Assembly: GCF_046097095.1 (NCBI RefSeq)
Contig: NZ_CP175698.1
Coordinates: 1,612,001 to 1,676,000 of the forward strand
DNA: 64,000 nucleotides
DNA from: Natrinema sp046097095
Lineage (GTDB): Archaea > Halobacteriota > Halobacteria > Halobacteriales > Natrialbaceae
Direction: 5' to 3'
The notes below the pieces were generated by a model. It did not search any database and had not been told where the DNA came from. It was given only the letters and a program-made list of their open reading frames with translations. The translations under genes and the position numbers were made by a program. How positions within the stretch are numbered: the stretch's first letter is position 1; every line of letters begins with the position of its first letter. This document shows positions 1 through 8,858 of this stretch, in pieces.

Positions 1-1160
1 GATTCGTCGACGACCGGACGCTCGCGGTCGAACCGACCGAAGAGAGGGAAAGCGGCGCAACTGAGGAGAGGGCAGACGGCGCGACCGAGGAGGGGGAAGA
101 CGGCGGGCGGGTCCGCGGCGAGACGGTCGTCATCGCCGTCGGGAGCCGGCCGATGGTTCCGCCGATCGACGGACTCGAGGACGCTGACTTTCTTACGAGC
201 GACGACGCGCTCTTTCTCGACGAACGGCCCGACGAGCTCGTCGTCGTCGGCGGTGGCTACATCGGAGCCGAACTGGGCTACTTCTTCGGCGCGCTCGGAA
301 CCGAGGTCTCGATCGTCGGCCGGAGCGACCGGCTCGTTCCTCGAGAGGACGACGACGTGAGCGCGGCCGTGACGGAGTCGCTCGAGGCTCACTGCGACGT
401 GTACGCCGGCTACGAGGCTACTTCCGTCGACGACCCGAAGTCCGACGGTGACGTTACCGTGACCGCCGAGCCGGCCGACGACGAGAGCGACGCCGAGACC
501 GTCGAACTCACCGGCGACGACCTCCTGCTGGCGACCGGTCGCCGACCCAACACCGACACGCTCGAGCTCGAGGCGACCGGCGTCGAGGTAGACGAGAAGG
601 GCCACATCGAAACCGACGACCGACTCGAGACGACCGCGGACGGAATCTGGGCGCTCGGCGACGTCCTCGGCGAACGGCCGTTCAAGCACGCGGCCGACTA
701 CGAGTCGAAGGTGGTCTCGGCGAACGTCTTAGACGACGCGGGGGAAGCGGTCGACTATCGGGCCGTGCCACACGCGATCTTCACCAGCCCGCGCGTTGCG
801 AGCGTCGGGCAAACGGAGGACGAACTCGCGGACGAGGGCCGCGAGTACGAGGCTGTGATCACGCCCTACGGGGCCGCGCCGCTGGGGATGATCCTCGAGG
901 CCGACGACGGGTTCGTGAAGGCCATCGCCGCGCCCGACGGCGAGATTCTGGGCTGTCACATCGTCGGCCCGCAGGCCGAAACACTGCTCCACGAGGTGGT
1001 CGTTGCGATGGACAGCGCCGACGGGACTGTCGACGATGTCGCGGAGCCGGTTCACATCCATCCGGCGCTGAACGAGGTCGTCTATTCGGCGTTCGACGAG
1101 CTCTCGGATGCGACGTACTCGACAGCACCCGACTGGCGGGACGTGAGCGATCGAGGGTGA
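1..1160 (+). CDS. Dihydrolipoyl dehydrogenase-like FAD/NAD disulfide oxidoreductase (3' part)
   Basis: The 5' end lies outside the window; the frame is open from base 3. Visible family features are AVGSRPMVPP (end of the first FAD half), the NAD-binding VVVGGGYIGAELGYFF, LATGRRPNTDTLEL, the second FAD motif GIWALGDV, and the dimerisation domain with HIHPALNEVV, which carries the catalytic His-Glu of dihydrolipoamide, mercuric and mycothione reductases. The N-terminal Cys pair is not in view, so the substrate cannot be assigned. An acidic GATEE-type low-complexity stretch sits in the first FAD domain (bases 25-110) and looks like a lineage-specific insert. A damaged copy of its C-terminus lies at 1930-2088. 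Confidence 0.85.
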   Translation, partial: FVDDRTLAVEPTEERESGATEERADGATEEGEDGGRVRGETVVIAVGSRPMVPPIDGLEDADFLTSDDALFLDERPDELVVVGGGYIGAELGYFFGALGTEVSIVGRSDRLVPREDDDVSAAVTESLEAHCDVYAGYEATSVDDPKSDGDVTVTAEPADDESDAETVELTGDDLLLATGRRPNTDTLELEATGVEVDEKGHIETDDRLETTADGIWALGDVLGERPFKHAADYESKVVSANVLDDAGEAVDYRAVPHAIFTSPRVASVGQTEDELADEGREYEAVITPYGAAPLGMILEADDGFVKAIAAPDGEILGCHIVGPQAETLLHEVVVAMDSADGTVDDVAEPVHIHPALNEVVYSAFDELSDATYSTAPDWRDVSDRG

Positions 1161-1468
1161 CGAGGCGTCAATAGACTATGTTTGAACCGGCTGATCAAAA
1201 CAGATCGTGTGAGAGTTCGAGAGGCGCATCACGATTGGACCCTCAATCCGCTACTCTGTTAGGAGGGATACCAATGACTCGAGTCACGCTTCCGTCGAGA
1301 ATCAGGCTCGAATCGATTGCCATCGAGCCCTCTCGTGGGCGAACGACTCGGCGATAGATAAGCCAGGAGCAGTACGATCTAGCGATAGCTATTAAGGCAT
1401 ATCAGGCCCATTGGCCATCAATTTACGCTGCATGAAAGAATAAATGCTCCCGATCCTAAAGTAAATAC
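1161..1468. other. Intergenic region, no gene seen
   Basis: No credible reading frame. Base composition shifts here from normal GC-rich haloarchaeal DNA to the AT-rich island that continues to about 1790. It may carry the promoter of the small membrane ORF at 1469, but no clear TATA box can be fixed. Confidence 0.5.
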
Positions 1469-1627
1469 ATGACCTCAAAAGCAGCCTCGATTTTAATACC
1501 CGGTATGATGTGGATGATAATTGGTTATTTGCTTTTTGACATATATGGTGCCGGTTTTGGGCTGGTATTAGGATTTGGTATGGGTGAGACATTCTATCAA
1601 CAATATGGTGATGAGGGTCACCTATAA
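1469..1627 (+). CDS. 52-residue AT-rich membrane micro-protein
   Basis: The frame runs from ATG at 1469 to TAA at 1627 and encodes a very hydrophobic peptide beginning MTSKAASILIPGMMWMIIGY, with Gly-rich stretches (GAGFGLVLGFGMG) and the C-terminus YQQYGDEGHL. One or two membrane segments (about residues 8-24 and 28-38) are likely. It uses TTA, ATA and TTT codons rare elsewhere in the window, so it is probably of foreign (viral or plasmid) origin. I do not recognise a family. The intact frame in AT-rich DNA and the coherent hydrophobic pattern argue for a real gene. Confidence 0.5.
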   Translation: MTSKAASILIPGMMWMIIGYLLFDIYGAGFGLVLGFGMGETFYQQYGDEGHL

Positions 1628-1929
1628 TATTGTATTGGGTATTTTATATTTTTGGGTTAAGGAGGCCGGGACTCGAACAGGGCGGAGATATCGTGCAAAC
1701 GACATATTCTTGTTATAATATCCAGATATATCAGCGTATTTGGTATATTTTCGGAATTTACTCTGCTGAGGTGGTTCTCATCAACAACGCACGAACCGTC
1801 GCTTCCTTGTCGGCAGCACCCGCTTCGATTCAGTTCTCTGAAGATCGGTCTCAACCTGTTCGAAGAGATCGTACGTGCGTGGTGCTCATCCTGCGACGGA
1901 ACCTCGTCGGTTCACGATTAGGTCGATCG
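1628..1929. other. AT-rich spacer between micro-protein and truncated gene copy
   Basis: AT-rich to about 1790, then normal GC. A frame is open through it into the truncated oxidoreductase copy, but its upstream portion resembles no coding sequence and has no suitable codon bias. Confidence 0.4.
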
Positions 1930-2088
1930 AAGGTGCTCGCCGCGCCCGACGGCGAGACTCTGGGCTGTCACATCGTCGGCCCGCAGGCCGAAACGCTGCT
2001 CCACGAGGTCGTCTATTCGGCGTTCGACGAACGCTCGGACGCGACGTACTCGACGGCACCCGACTGGCGGAACGTGAGCGACGGATAG
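1930..2088 (+). pseudogene. Truncated, internally deleted copy of the oxidoreductase C-terminus
   Basis: This stretch is nearly identical to the end of the gene at 1-1160: AAPDGETLGCHIVGPQAE and VYSAFDERSDATYSTAPDW match AAPDGEILGCHIVGPQAE and VYSAFDELSDATYSTAPDW. Relative to the original, 81 bases (27 codons) are missing between two copies of ACGAGGT (991-997 and 1072-1078 in the intact gene). The loss removes the catalytic HIHPALN segment. There is no N-terminal FAD or NAD domain, so it is a gene fragment. It ends 3 bases before the histidine kinase start and may now act as its upstream spacer. Confidence 0.75.
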
Positions 2089-2091
2089 CTT

Positions 2092-3699
2092 ATGAGCCTC
2101 AAGCCCCTCACGGTAGCAATGGTCGAGCGACCGGAATTGCCCGAGCCGCACGACGGTGACGCCGCGCTGGCGGCCTACGGGCGCATCACTGACGCCGTCT
2201 TCGCGGTCGATGACGAGTGGCGGCTCACGTTTTGCAACGAGCGGATCGAACGGTTGCTCGAGCGGCCCGAGGCGGAGCTACTCGGAACGGTCGTCTGGGA
2301 CGCCGTGCCCAACGCGATCGGGTCGGCGCGCCGAGACGAGTACGAGCGAGCGATGCGGACTCGAGAGCCGGTCTCGTTCGAGGGCGTCTCCGAGTTACTC
2401 GCCGTCGGCCTCGACGGGCGCGCGTATCCCTCCGAAACAGGGCTGACGGTCTCGATACGCATTGATACCGAGCACTCGCGACGAACGACGCAAATCCGAG
2501 AGCGCGAACGGGCGTTACAGGACGCCTACGAAGTGATCGCGGCTCCCGATCGGCAGTTCTCCGATCAGATCGAATCGCTGCTGAGCGTCGTTCGGGACAC
2601 GATCGGCACCGACTACGCGACGCTGTCGCGCGTCCACGAAGACGCCGACGAGTACATCTTCGAGGCCGTCGACGCGCCCAGCGACGCCGACCTCACGGCG
2701 GGAGATGTCGTTTCGCTGTCGACAACGAACTGCGAGCGCGTCGTCGACACCGGACAGACGCTTGTCCTCGAGGACGTCGAGGCGGACGCGCCGGATCTCG
2801 CCGACCGAGCGGGAAACGCCGAGTGGGGGATTTCCAGCTATCTCGGCACGCCGGTCTCGGTCGGCGACGACGTGTATGGCACCTTCTGTTTCTACGATAT
2901 GGAGGCGCGCGTCGAGGGGTTCTCCGACTGGGAGGTCACGTTCGTGGAACTGCTCGGCAACTGGATGGGTGCCGAACTCGAGCGCCGAGAGTACGAGCGC
3001 GAACTCGAGGCGTCGAACGAACGGCTCGAGCAGTTCGCATACACCGTCTCCCACGACCTCAAAGAGCCCCTGCGAATGGTCTCCAGTTACCTCTCGCTCA
3101 TCGAGAACCGCTACGGCGACGAGCTTGACACAGAGGGCGAAGAGTTCCTCGACTACGCCGTCGACGGGGCCGAGCGCATGCGGACGATGATCGACGGCCT
3201 CCTCGCGTACTCACGTGTCGAAACGCGGGGCGATCCCTTCGAGCCGGTCGCCCTCGACGCCGTCCTCGAGGATGTGCGGAGCGATCTGCGGCTGCGACTC
3301 GAAGAGACCGACGCGACCCTCTCGAGCGAGTCGCTGCCTCGCGTCGAAGGTGATCCGGACCAGTTGCGACAGGTGTTGCAGAACCTGCTGTCGAACGCGC
3401 TCGCGTATAGCGGGGACGAGTCTCCGCGGATCGATATCACGGCCCAACGAGACGGCAGCCAGTGGATCGTTTCGGTCGCCGATGACGGGATCGGTATCGA
3501 TCCCGACGACGAGGAGCGTATCTTCGAGGTGTTCGAGCGCCTTCACAGCCGCGAGGAACACGCCGGAACGGGGATCGGACTCGCGCTCTGTCGGCGTATC
3601 GTCGAGCGCCACGACGGCGAGATCTGGGTCGACACCGAGCCCGGCGAGGGCGCGACGTTTCGGTTCACGTTACCGGCCGTCGACGGAGACGAAGCCTGA
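2092..3699 (+). CDS. PAS-GAF sensor histidine kinase
   Basis: A 535-residue soluble sensor kinase. A PAS domain spans about residues 28-115 (FCNERIERLLERPEAELLG), a GAF domain about 140-295, then a short coiled segment and the HisKA dimerisation box FAYTVSHDLKEPLRM with phospho-acceptor His321. The HATPase domain has an N-box (LLSNALAYS), G1 (VADDGIGID) and G2 (GTGIGLALCRRIVERHDG). No membrane segments, so it senses a cytoplasmic or diffusible signal. No receiver domain or response regulator adjoins, as is common in haloarchaea. The start could also be ATG 2119. The gene abuts the truncated oxidoreductase copy, so its native promoter may have been replaced. Confidence 0.9.
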   Translation: MSLKPLTVAMVERPELPEPHDGDAALAAYGRITDAVFAVDDEWRLTFCNERIERLLERPEAELLGTVVWDAVPNAIGSARRDEYERAMRTREPVSFEGVSELLAVGLDGRAYPSETGLTVSIRIDTEHSRRTTQIRERERALQDAYEVIAAPDRQFSDQIESLLSVVRDTIGTDYATLSRVHEDADEYIFEAVDAPSDADLTAGDVVSLSTTNCERVVDTGQTLVLEDVEADAPDLADRAGNAEWGISSYLGTPVSVGDDVYGTFCFYDMEARVEGFSDWEVTFVELLGNWMGAELERREYERELEASNERLEQFAYTVSHDLKEPLRMVSSYLSLIENRYGDELDTEGEEFLDYAVDGAERMRTMIDGLLAYSRVETRGDPFEPVALDAVLEDVRSDLRLRLEETDATLSSESLPRVEGDPDQLRQVLQNLLSNALAYSGDESPRIDITAQRDGSQWIVSVADDGIGIDPDDEERIFEVFERLHSREEHAGTGIGLALCRRIVERHDGEIWVDTEPGEGATFRFTLPAVDGDEA

Positions 3700-3726
3700 C
3701 GAACGGGTTGGTCGGTGGGTGCAGCA

Positions 3727-4147
3727 CTATCTCGAGTCGGATGTCACGACCGTGAACGGGACGGTGTACCGCTCGAATCCGGTGTCGAAGACGGCCGTCC
3801 GCCGCTGCGGTGAACGAACTGGCGTATTCGGTCCCGTCCAGTCGGAGGGCGACGTCGCGTGCCTCGACCGTCGATTCGCCGACCGTGACGACGACATACT
3901 GGCGTCCCTCGGTCGCGAGGACCTCGGGCCGTCGCGAATCGGTCGCCGGACGGACGTACTGGAGCGCCGCCGAGATTCCCTCGAGGTCCGCCGTCGCGGC
4001 TGCGTCCGGATGTCCGTCGGTCTCGTTCGAGGACGACGCGTCGGGACTCGAGGGCGATTCGCCGGCGGGCGAGGACGAACAGCCTGCGAGCGCGCTCGCG
4101 CCGGCGGTCGCAAGGAGGAACCGACGCCGGTCGACGGCTTCGTTCAT
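3727..4147 (-). pseudogene. Lipoprotein gene with a probable frameshift
   Basis: From ATG at 4147 the frame encodes MNEAVDRRRFLLATAGASAL followed by the lipobox Cys (LAGC), a Tat-type lipoprotein signal, then a Ser/Asp-rich linker and YVRPATDSRRPEVLATEGRQ plus YVVVTVGES, a plausible domain. Near 3800-3825 this frame degenerates into Arg/His-rich sequence, while another frame continues with AVFDTGFERYTVPFTVVTSD and stops at 3727-3729. The natural protein would join the two frames, so there is a one- or two-base indel around the CGGCGGACGG run. It could be a true mutation or a sequencing error. Confidence 0.6.
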
Positions 4148-4227
4148 GGCTCTCGATTCGTGTCGATGCCCATCAACGTACGGGGCAACGACAGGACTCA
4201 GGACCACAGATCGGTCGTCCGGGGCGA

Positions 4228-5040
4228 TTACGCGTCGACCGGGCCGCTCTCGACGTCGCCGTCGTTTTCGAGCCACTCCGTCAGACTCCCTTCGTAGAAG
4301 GCCACGTCCTCGTAACCCAGCGCTTGCAAGACGACGTAGGTGTGGCTGATCCGACGTGCGGTATTACAGTAGAGGACGATTTCGCGGTCGCGGGTGATAC
4401 CGCGGTCGGCGAGCAGCGCCTCGAGTTCGGCCTCGGGCTTCAATCGCCGCGTCTCGTCGTCGACGACCTCGCGCCAGTCGAAGCGCACCGCGCCGGGCAG
4501 GCGGGCCTCCTCGAACTCGTCCTTTTCGCGCGTGTCGACGAAGAGGGCGTCGCGCTCGAGGGCGTCCGCGACGGCATCGTAGCCGACCAGCGGGCTCTCC
4601 TCGGGTGCGAGCGGATCGGGCTCGTAGTCGGTCGAGTCGACCTCGGGGGCGTCGCTCGTCGTCTCGTACTTCTGGTTCCAGGCGCTGTAGTCGCCGTCTA
4701 ACAGACGCACGTCGTCGTGGCCGTACTCGAGGGCGGTGAGGACGAAGCGAGCGGCGAAGACGCCGTGGGTGTCGTCGTAGGCGACGATCGTGTCGTCGGG
4801 TTCGATGCCCGCCTCGCCGAGCAGGTCGGCGAAAGCGTCGGCACCGGGCAGGGTACCGCGGTCGACGTCGCTCTCATCGCGGTAGCTGTCGAACGGGATG
4901 CTCACCGCGCCGGGGATGTGGCCGATGCCGTCGTACTCCCAGGCGTCCCTGACGTCGACGATGCACACGGCGGGATCGTCTAAACGCGATGCGAGCCAGT
5001 CGGGAGAAACGACGACGGTTTCGTCCATTAGGGAGGCCAT
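4228..5040 (-). CDS. Sulfurtransferase with tandem rhodanese domains
   Basis: A 270-residue thiosulfate/3-mercaptopyruvate sulfurtransferase-type protein. Domain one (about residues 8-125) has CIVDVRDAWEYDGIGHIPGA but no Cys at its catalytic position (AYDDTHGVFAAR). Domain two (about 150-262) carries the active loop YCNTARRI with Cys225, which should hold the persulfide. The loop differs from CRIGERS of the neighbour at 5310, so donors may differ. ATG 5028 (MDETVVV) is an alternative start. It is divergent from the second rhodanese gene, a sulfur-relay pairing common in haloarchaea. Confidence 0.9.
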   Translation of the reverse strand: MASLMDETVVVSPDWLASRLDDPAVCIVDVRDAWEYDGIGHIPGAVSIPFDSYRDESDVDRGTLPGADAFADLLGEAGIEPDDTIVAYDDTHGVFAARFVLTALEYGHDDVRLLDGDYSAWNQKYETTSDAPEVDSTDYEPDPLAPEESPLVGYDAVADALERDALFVDTREKDEFEEARLPGAVRFDWREVVDDETRRLKPEAELEALLADRGITRDREIVLYCNTARRISHTYVVLQALGYEDVAFYEGSLTEWLENDGDVESGPVDA

Positions 5041-5309
5041 ACGAGACGCAGACCCGAGTACGCACCGGTTTCGAACGGCGTTGGGACTACCGGGACAGTG
5101 GCAACTATTGCTGGTGTCCAGTGAGCTAGCTGACCGGTAGAGATGGCGACGGATCGAACGAGGCCCGTCACCGCCTAATTCGACCGCGAAAACGGCGAAA
5201 GCGGCGCTCGAGCGCCGTCAGAACAGGCAAATATTTCCGATAGAGTCGATCGGTGTCCGAATTGACCGGTTAAGAAGTCCCTTTGTGTGTCGCCATCGAA
5301 CGCTCGAGT

Positions 5310-6167
5310 ATGGCAAGCGACTACGCCAACGACGTCCTCGTGTCCGCCGACTGGGCCGAGGAGCGTCTCGACGAGTTCCAGGACGACGACTCTGACCTCC
5401 GGCTGGTCGAGGTCGACGTCGACACGGAAGCCTACGAAGAAGAGCACGCCCCCGGCGCAATCGGGTTCAACTGGGAGACGCAACTCCAGGATCAGACCCA
5501 GCGTGACATTCTCGAGAAGGAGGACTTCGAGGAGCTGCTCGGCAGCCACGGCATCAGCGAGGACGACACGGTCGTCCTCTACGGCGACAACTCCAACTGG
5601 TTCGCCGCCTACGCCTACTGGCAGTTCAAGTACTACGGCCACGACGACGTCAAACTGCTCGACGGCGGCCGCGAGTACTGGCTCGAGAACGACTACTCGA
5701 CCACCGACGAGGAGCCCGACTTCTCCGAGACCGAGTACGACGCCGCCGGTCCGCGCGAGAGCATCCGCGCCTACCGCGAAGACGTCGAGAACGCGATCGA
5801 TCGCGGCGTTCCCCTCGTCGACGTCCGCTCGCCCGAAGAGTACTCCGGCGAGGTCCTCGCGCCCCCAGGACTCCAGGAAACCGCCCAGCGCGGCGGCCAC
5901 ATCCCCGGCGCAAAGAACATCTCGTGGGCCGCCGTGACCAACGACGACGGCACCTTCAAGACTCGCGACGAGCTCGAGGAGCTCTACGCCGAGGAAGACA
6001 TCGACGGCAACGAAACGACCGTCGCCTACTGCCGCATCGGTGAGCGGTCCTCGGTCGCCTGGTTCGCCCTGCACGAACTGCTCGGCTACGACGACGCCGT
6101 CAACTACGACGGGTCCTGGACCGAGTGGGGCAACCTCGTCAACGCCCCGATCGAGAAGGGCAACTAA
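5310..6167 (+). CDS. Sulfurtransferase (TssA-type thiosulfate sulfurtransferase)
   Basis: A 285-residue tandem rhodanese protein. The N-terminal non-catalytic domain contains LVEVDVDTEAYEEEHAPGAI. The C-terminal domain contains VDVRSPEEYSGE, GGHIPGAKNISWA and the active-site loop YCRIGERSS with Cys241, the classic thiosulfate:cyanide sulfurtransferase loop. ATG 5310 is preferred over an upstream in-frame start because MASDYANDVLVSADW matches the usual haloarchaeal N-terminus. It probably supplies sulfane sulfur to cofactor or tRNA thiolation, or detoxifies cyanide. Confidence 0.92.
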   Translation: MASDYANDVLVSADWAEERLDEFQDDDSDLRLVEVDVDTEAYEEEHAPGAIGFNWETQLQDQTQRDILEKEDFEELLGSHGISEDDTVVLYGDNSNWFAAYAYWQFKYYGHDDVKLLDGGREYWLENDYSTTDEEPDFSETEYDAAGPRESIRAYREDVENAIDRGVPLVDVRSPEEYSGEVLAPPGLQETAQRGGHIPGAKNISWAAVTNDDGTFKTRDELEELYAEEDIDGNETTVAYCRIGERSSVAWFALHELLGYDDAVNYDGSWTEWGNLVNAPIEKGN

Positions 6168-6361
6168 CGACAGCGTAGTCGTTCGAAGCGATCCGAATCG
6201 GTTTTATTGTTATTGCGAGTCCGTAGCCGTAGCCGTCGCTGTCGCTCACACTCCCGTTCTCGCCGGTCGAACCTAGTTCCAGTTTTTGCGTCCACTCGAG
6301 CGCAGCCGTCCTATCCCGTAATAAACCAGAACCGTTACCGCGCTCTAGTTGGATTTCTAAA

Positions 6362-6601
6362 ATGGTGGCTGATGCCGACTCATGGTTCTCGAGTCACAAA
6401 GCGACGAACCAACTGCTCTGTGTCGGAATCGTCGTCCTCGCTGCGGGGTTTGTCAGCATCGGCGAGGGATACGGTGGCTTACGAGCGGTCGCAAAACTGT
6501 TGTTGGTAGTCGTCCTCGCCAGTGCGCTACTCCTGGCTCTCGGCAAGCTTGTCAGTCCCCCTCCGGCCGATAGAGCGCATCCTCGAGACGGCGACCGATA
6601 G
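6362..6601 (+). CDS. Small membrane protein, unknown function
   Basis: A 79-residue protein with two membrane segments: residues about 18-34 (LLCVGIVVLAAGFVSIG) and 41-61 (AVAKLLLVVVLASALLLALG), ending in a short Pro/Arg/Asp-rich tail. No recognised domain. The hydrophobic pattern and acidic N-terminus support a real gene. Confidence 0.6.
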   Translation: MVADADSWFSSHKATNQLLCVGIVVLAAGFVSIGEGYGGLRAVAKLLLVVVLASALLLALGKLVSPPPADRAHPRDGDR

Positions 6602-6677
6602 GCAGCTGCCGCCTCGAGATCGCGAACTCACCGCCGATGACGATAGGCCTAACTCCCGGCCCCCCGAACGACCGTCC

Positions 6678-7310
6678 ATGACCGACGCCGACACGTTCGT
6701 CGAGACCGTCCAGGAGGAAAACCAGACCGCCCTCTCGCGACTCGGCTCCTCGAAGTCGCTGTACGCCGACACCGGCGGCGACATCGACACCGAACCCGTC
6801 CTCGAGGCGACCGCCGACGCCGAGTACGCCGCCTGGCAGACCTTCCTCACGTGGGCCGACGACGAGGCCGACGACGAGGCCCGCGCGGCCTTCGAGGCCA
6901 CGGCCGACGAAGAGCAAGACCACTACGAGACCGTCGACGGAAAGCTCGACGACGAGTACGAACCGGACGAGGTCCCGACCCTCCACGAGTATCTGCGCGA
7001 CCGCGAGGACACCGTGTCTCGCGTCGGCGCGTTCGTCGGCCGCATTCTGGCGAGCCAGCGCTCGAAAGATCAGGTCATCGGCTACTTCGTCGGCGACGCC
7101 GACCCCCAGACCGCCAGCCTGTTCCGCGGCTTCGGCGAGGACTTAGATGAACAACTCGAGCGCGCTACGGAACTGCTCGCGGCCGTCTGCGAGACCGACG
7201 AGGACTGGGACCGCGCTGAGGAGGCCGCTACCGGCGCGATCCAGGCGGCCTACGACGAGTACGTCGAGACGCTCGAGGGAATGGGCGCGAACCCGAAACC
7301 CGTCTGTTGA
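6678..7310 (+). CDS. Rubrerythrin/ferritin-like protein
   Basis: A 210-residue all-alpha acidic protein. The helical pattern around AEYAAWQTFLTWADDE and FEATADEEQDHYETVDG contains the E..H spacing of ferritin-like di-iron proteins, and a C-terminal helix pair follows (QLERATELLAAVCETDE). It resembles haloarchaeal rubrerythrin-like proteins without a rubredoxin domain. Metal binding is inferred. ATG 6678 is chosen because the protein becomes acidic and well formed from there; the upstream in-frame extension is basic and low in quality. Confidence 0.7.
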   Translation: MTDADTFVETVQEENQTALSRLGSSKSLYADTGGDIDTEPVLEATADAEYAAWQTFLTWADDEADDEARAAFEATADEEQDHYETVDGKLDDEYEPDEVPTLHEYLRDREDTVSRVGAFVGRILASQRSKDQVIGYFVGDADPQTASLFRGFGEDLDEQLERATELLAAVCETDEDWDRAEEAATGAIQAAYDEYVETLEGMGANPKPVC

Positions 7311-7444
7311 CGGATCGGTCGCACGATCCCGTCGATAGCGGTCGTCCCAGAAACGCAGACTGTCCGCCGGAGAAAGACATTTTAGTTCCAACACGTAGCT
7401 TCCGTATAGGCAACCAGCGAGTTCGATACGCCACGAAACAGGGC

Positions 7445-7606
7445 GTGACGATCGCGATCGGGGTGCTCTCAATCAGAGTCGGAATCAGCGCCATCCGCTC
7501 ATCGGTGCCGTCGCTAGTCGCTCTTCTCGCCGGTCCGCTCGTGCTCGGCTCGATCTACGCCGGCCTCGTCTATTTCGAGGTCGGTCCGATCCGGACGAGC
7601 GGCTGA
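7445..7606 (+). CDS. Possible small membrane protein
   Basis: A frame from GTG 7445 encodes about 53 residues with two hydrophobic stretches (TIAIGVLSIRVGISAI and LVALLAGPLVLGSIYAGLVY). An A/T-rich TTTTAGTT at 7380-7387 could be a distant promoter element. No ATG start exists; the frame is also open upstream. No family recognised. Confidence 0.4.
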   Translation: MTIAIGVLSIRVGISAIRSSVPSLVALLAGPLVLGSIYAGLVYFEVGPIRTSG

Positions 7607-7661
7607 AAAACGACGGGTTGGTTCGCGTCCGCAACGCGAAATCGCCTCGCGAACCCAACCG

Positions 7662-7934
7662 CTAGACGCCCTCGACCGTCTCCCGGAACGCGCTGATCGA
7701 TTCGAGCGCGTCCTCGAGATTCGACGCGACATCGCCGCTCTCATCGTCGGCGATGTCGGTCAGGATGTGTTCGTGACGCGCGAGTTGGCCGTGGTCCGGC
7801 CCGCGGTCGGCGTCGGCGTAGTCCGCGAACTTGGCCGCCTGATTCCGGAGCCGTTCGGCCGCCTCCTCGTCGGCTGCGGCGTCGGCTGCCCGTTCGATCG
7901 ACTCGGCCGCGTCTTCGAGTTCGTCTCGAGCCAT
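7662..7934 (-). CDS. Haloarchaeal helical protein (DUF7553-type)
   Basis: A 90-residue acidic, entirely helical protein (ARDELEDAAESIERAADAA at its start, then RLRNQAAKFADYADADRGPD and GQLARHEHILTDIADDESGD). It matches the style of a widespread haloarchaeal family of unknown function; the DUF number is from memory. Single gene, facing the thiM-thiE pair. Confidence 0.75.
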   Translation of the reverse strand: MARDELEDAAESIERAADAAADEEAAERLRNQAAKFADYADADRGPDHGQLARHEHILTDIADDESGDVASNLEDALESISAFRETVEGV

Positions 7935-8027
7935 ACGTGACGGTTCGCCCGGGGGTATGAAAACGGTTTCAATACGTTCCGGACGGTGGGACTGACACCG
8001 AAAACGATACGTCCCGGCAGGTCGCGC

Positions 8028-8858
8028 TCAGAGAACTCCCTCGAGGCGATCTTCGAGGTCGAGATCGGCGGCGGTGTCGCCGGTGACCCCGCGGACGGCG
8101 TCGCGGAAGTTCGTTCGGTAGCTGCCCGGCCCCGCGTACTCGAGGTCGGCCGCGCGTTCGCCGGCGATTCCGAACGCGAGCGTCCCGTGGATGGCCGCGT
8201 TGCGGGCGTCCTCGAGCGCGGCACAGAAGGTGGCGACGGTCGCGCCGAGCATGCAGCCAGTGCCGACGACCTCGCCGAGCATCTCGTGACCGGCGGCGAC
8301 GCGGACCGCCCTGTCTTCGTCCGCGACGACATCGTCGACGCCAGAGGCGACGACGATCGAGCCGGTCGATTCGGCGAGCGAGCGGGCCGTCCGCTCGATC
8401 TCCTCGTAGTCGCCGACGGATTCGACGCCCTTGACCTCGGCCTCGAGGCCCGCAAGGGCACTGATCTCGCCGTAGTTGCCTTTGATGACGGCGAAGTCGA
8501 CTTCCGAGAGGAGGCTCTCGACGACCGCCTGCCGCGAGGGGGTCGAGCCGACGCCGACAGGGTCGAGAACGACTGGAATCCCCCGTTCGTTGGCTTTCCG
8601 ACCGGCCTCGTGCATGGCCTCGACGCGGCCGTCGGGTACCTGCCCGCTGTTGATCAGCACCGCGCGCGCGAGATCGGCCATCTCACCGGCGTCGCCGACG
8701 GAATCGGCCATCACCGGCAGGCCGCCCCAGTGCAGCGTCACGTTCGCCACGTCGTTGATTGTCACCGTGTTGGTCAGGTGCTGGACGAGCGGCTCGGTCT
8801 CCCGGAGCGTTCGGACCGAGTCCGCGAGATCCGCAGGTTCTATGTCAGTGACACTCAT
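8028..8858 (-). CDS. thiM: Hydroxyethylthiazole kinase ThiM
   Basis: Phosphorylates 5-(2-hydroxyethyl)-4-methylthiazole for thiamine salvage. The 276-residue ribokinase-fold protein shows VQHLTNTVTINDVANVTLHW and GGLPVMADS at the substrate site, VLDPVGVGSTPSR, KGNYGEISAL, and the phosphate-loop VGTGCMLGA near the C-terminus. Its start overlaps the thiE stop by 4 bases (ATGA), so the two are translationally coupled. No THI-box riboswitch is visible upstream of thiE. Confidence 0.95.
   Translation of the reverse strand: MSVTDIEPADLADSVRTLRETEPLVQHLTNTVTINDVANVTLHWGGLPVMADSVGDAGEMADLARAVLINSGQVPDGRVEAMHEAGRKANERGIPVVLDPVGVGSTPSRQAVVESLLSEVDFAVIKGNYGEISALAGLEAEVKGVESVGDYEEIERTARSLAESTGSIVVASGVDDVVADEDRAVRVAAGHEMLGEVVGTGCMLGATVATFCAALEDARNAAIHGTLAFGIAGERAADLEYAGPGSYRTNFRDAVRGVTGDTAADLDLEDRLEGVL

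Noticed and set aside
2515..3054. Long minus-strand frame opposite the histidine kinase
   Set aside because: It lies wholly antisense to a gene with clear PAS, GAF and kinase motifs; high GC leaves long open antisense frames throughout this window.
5175..6074. 299-residue minus-strand frame over the rhodanese gene
   Set aside because: Val/Gly/Leu-rich antisense shadow of the sulfurtransferase, with no domain features.
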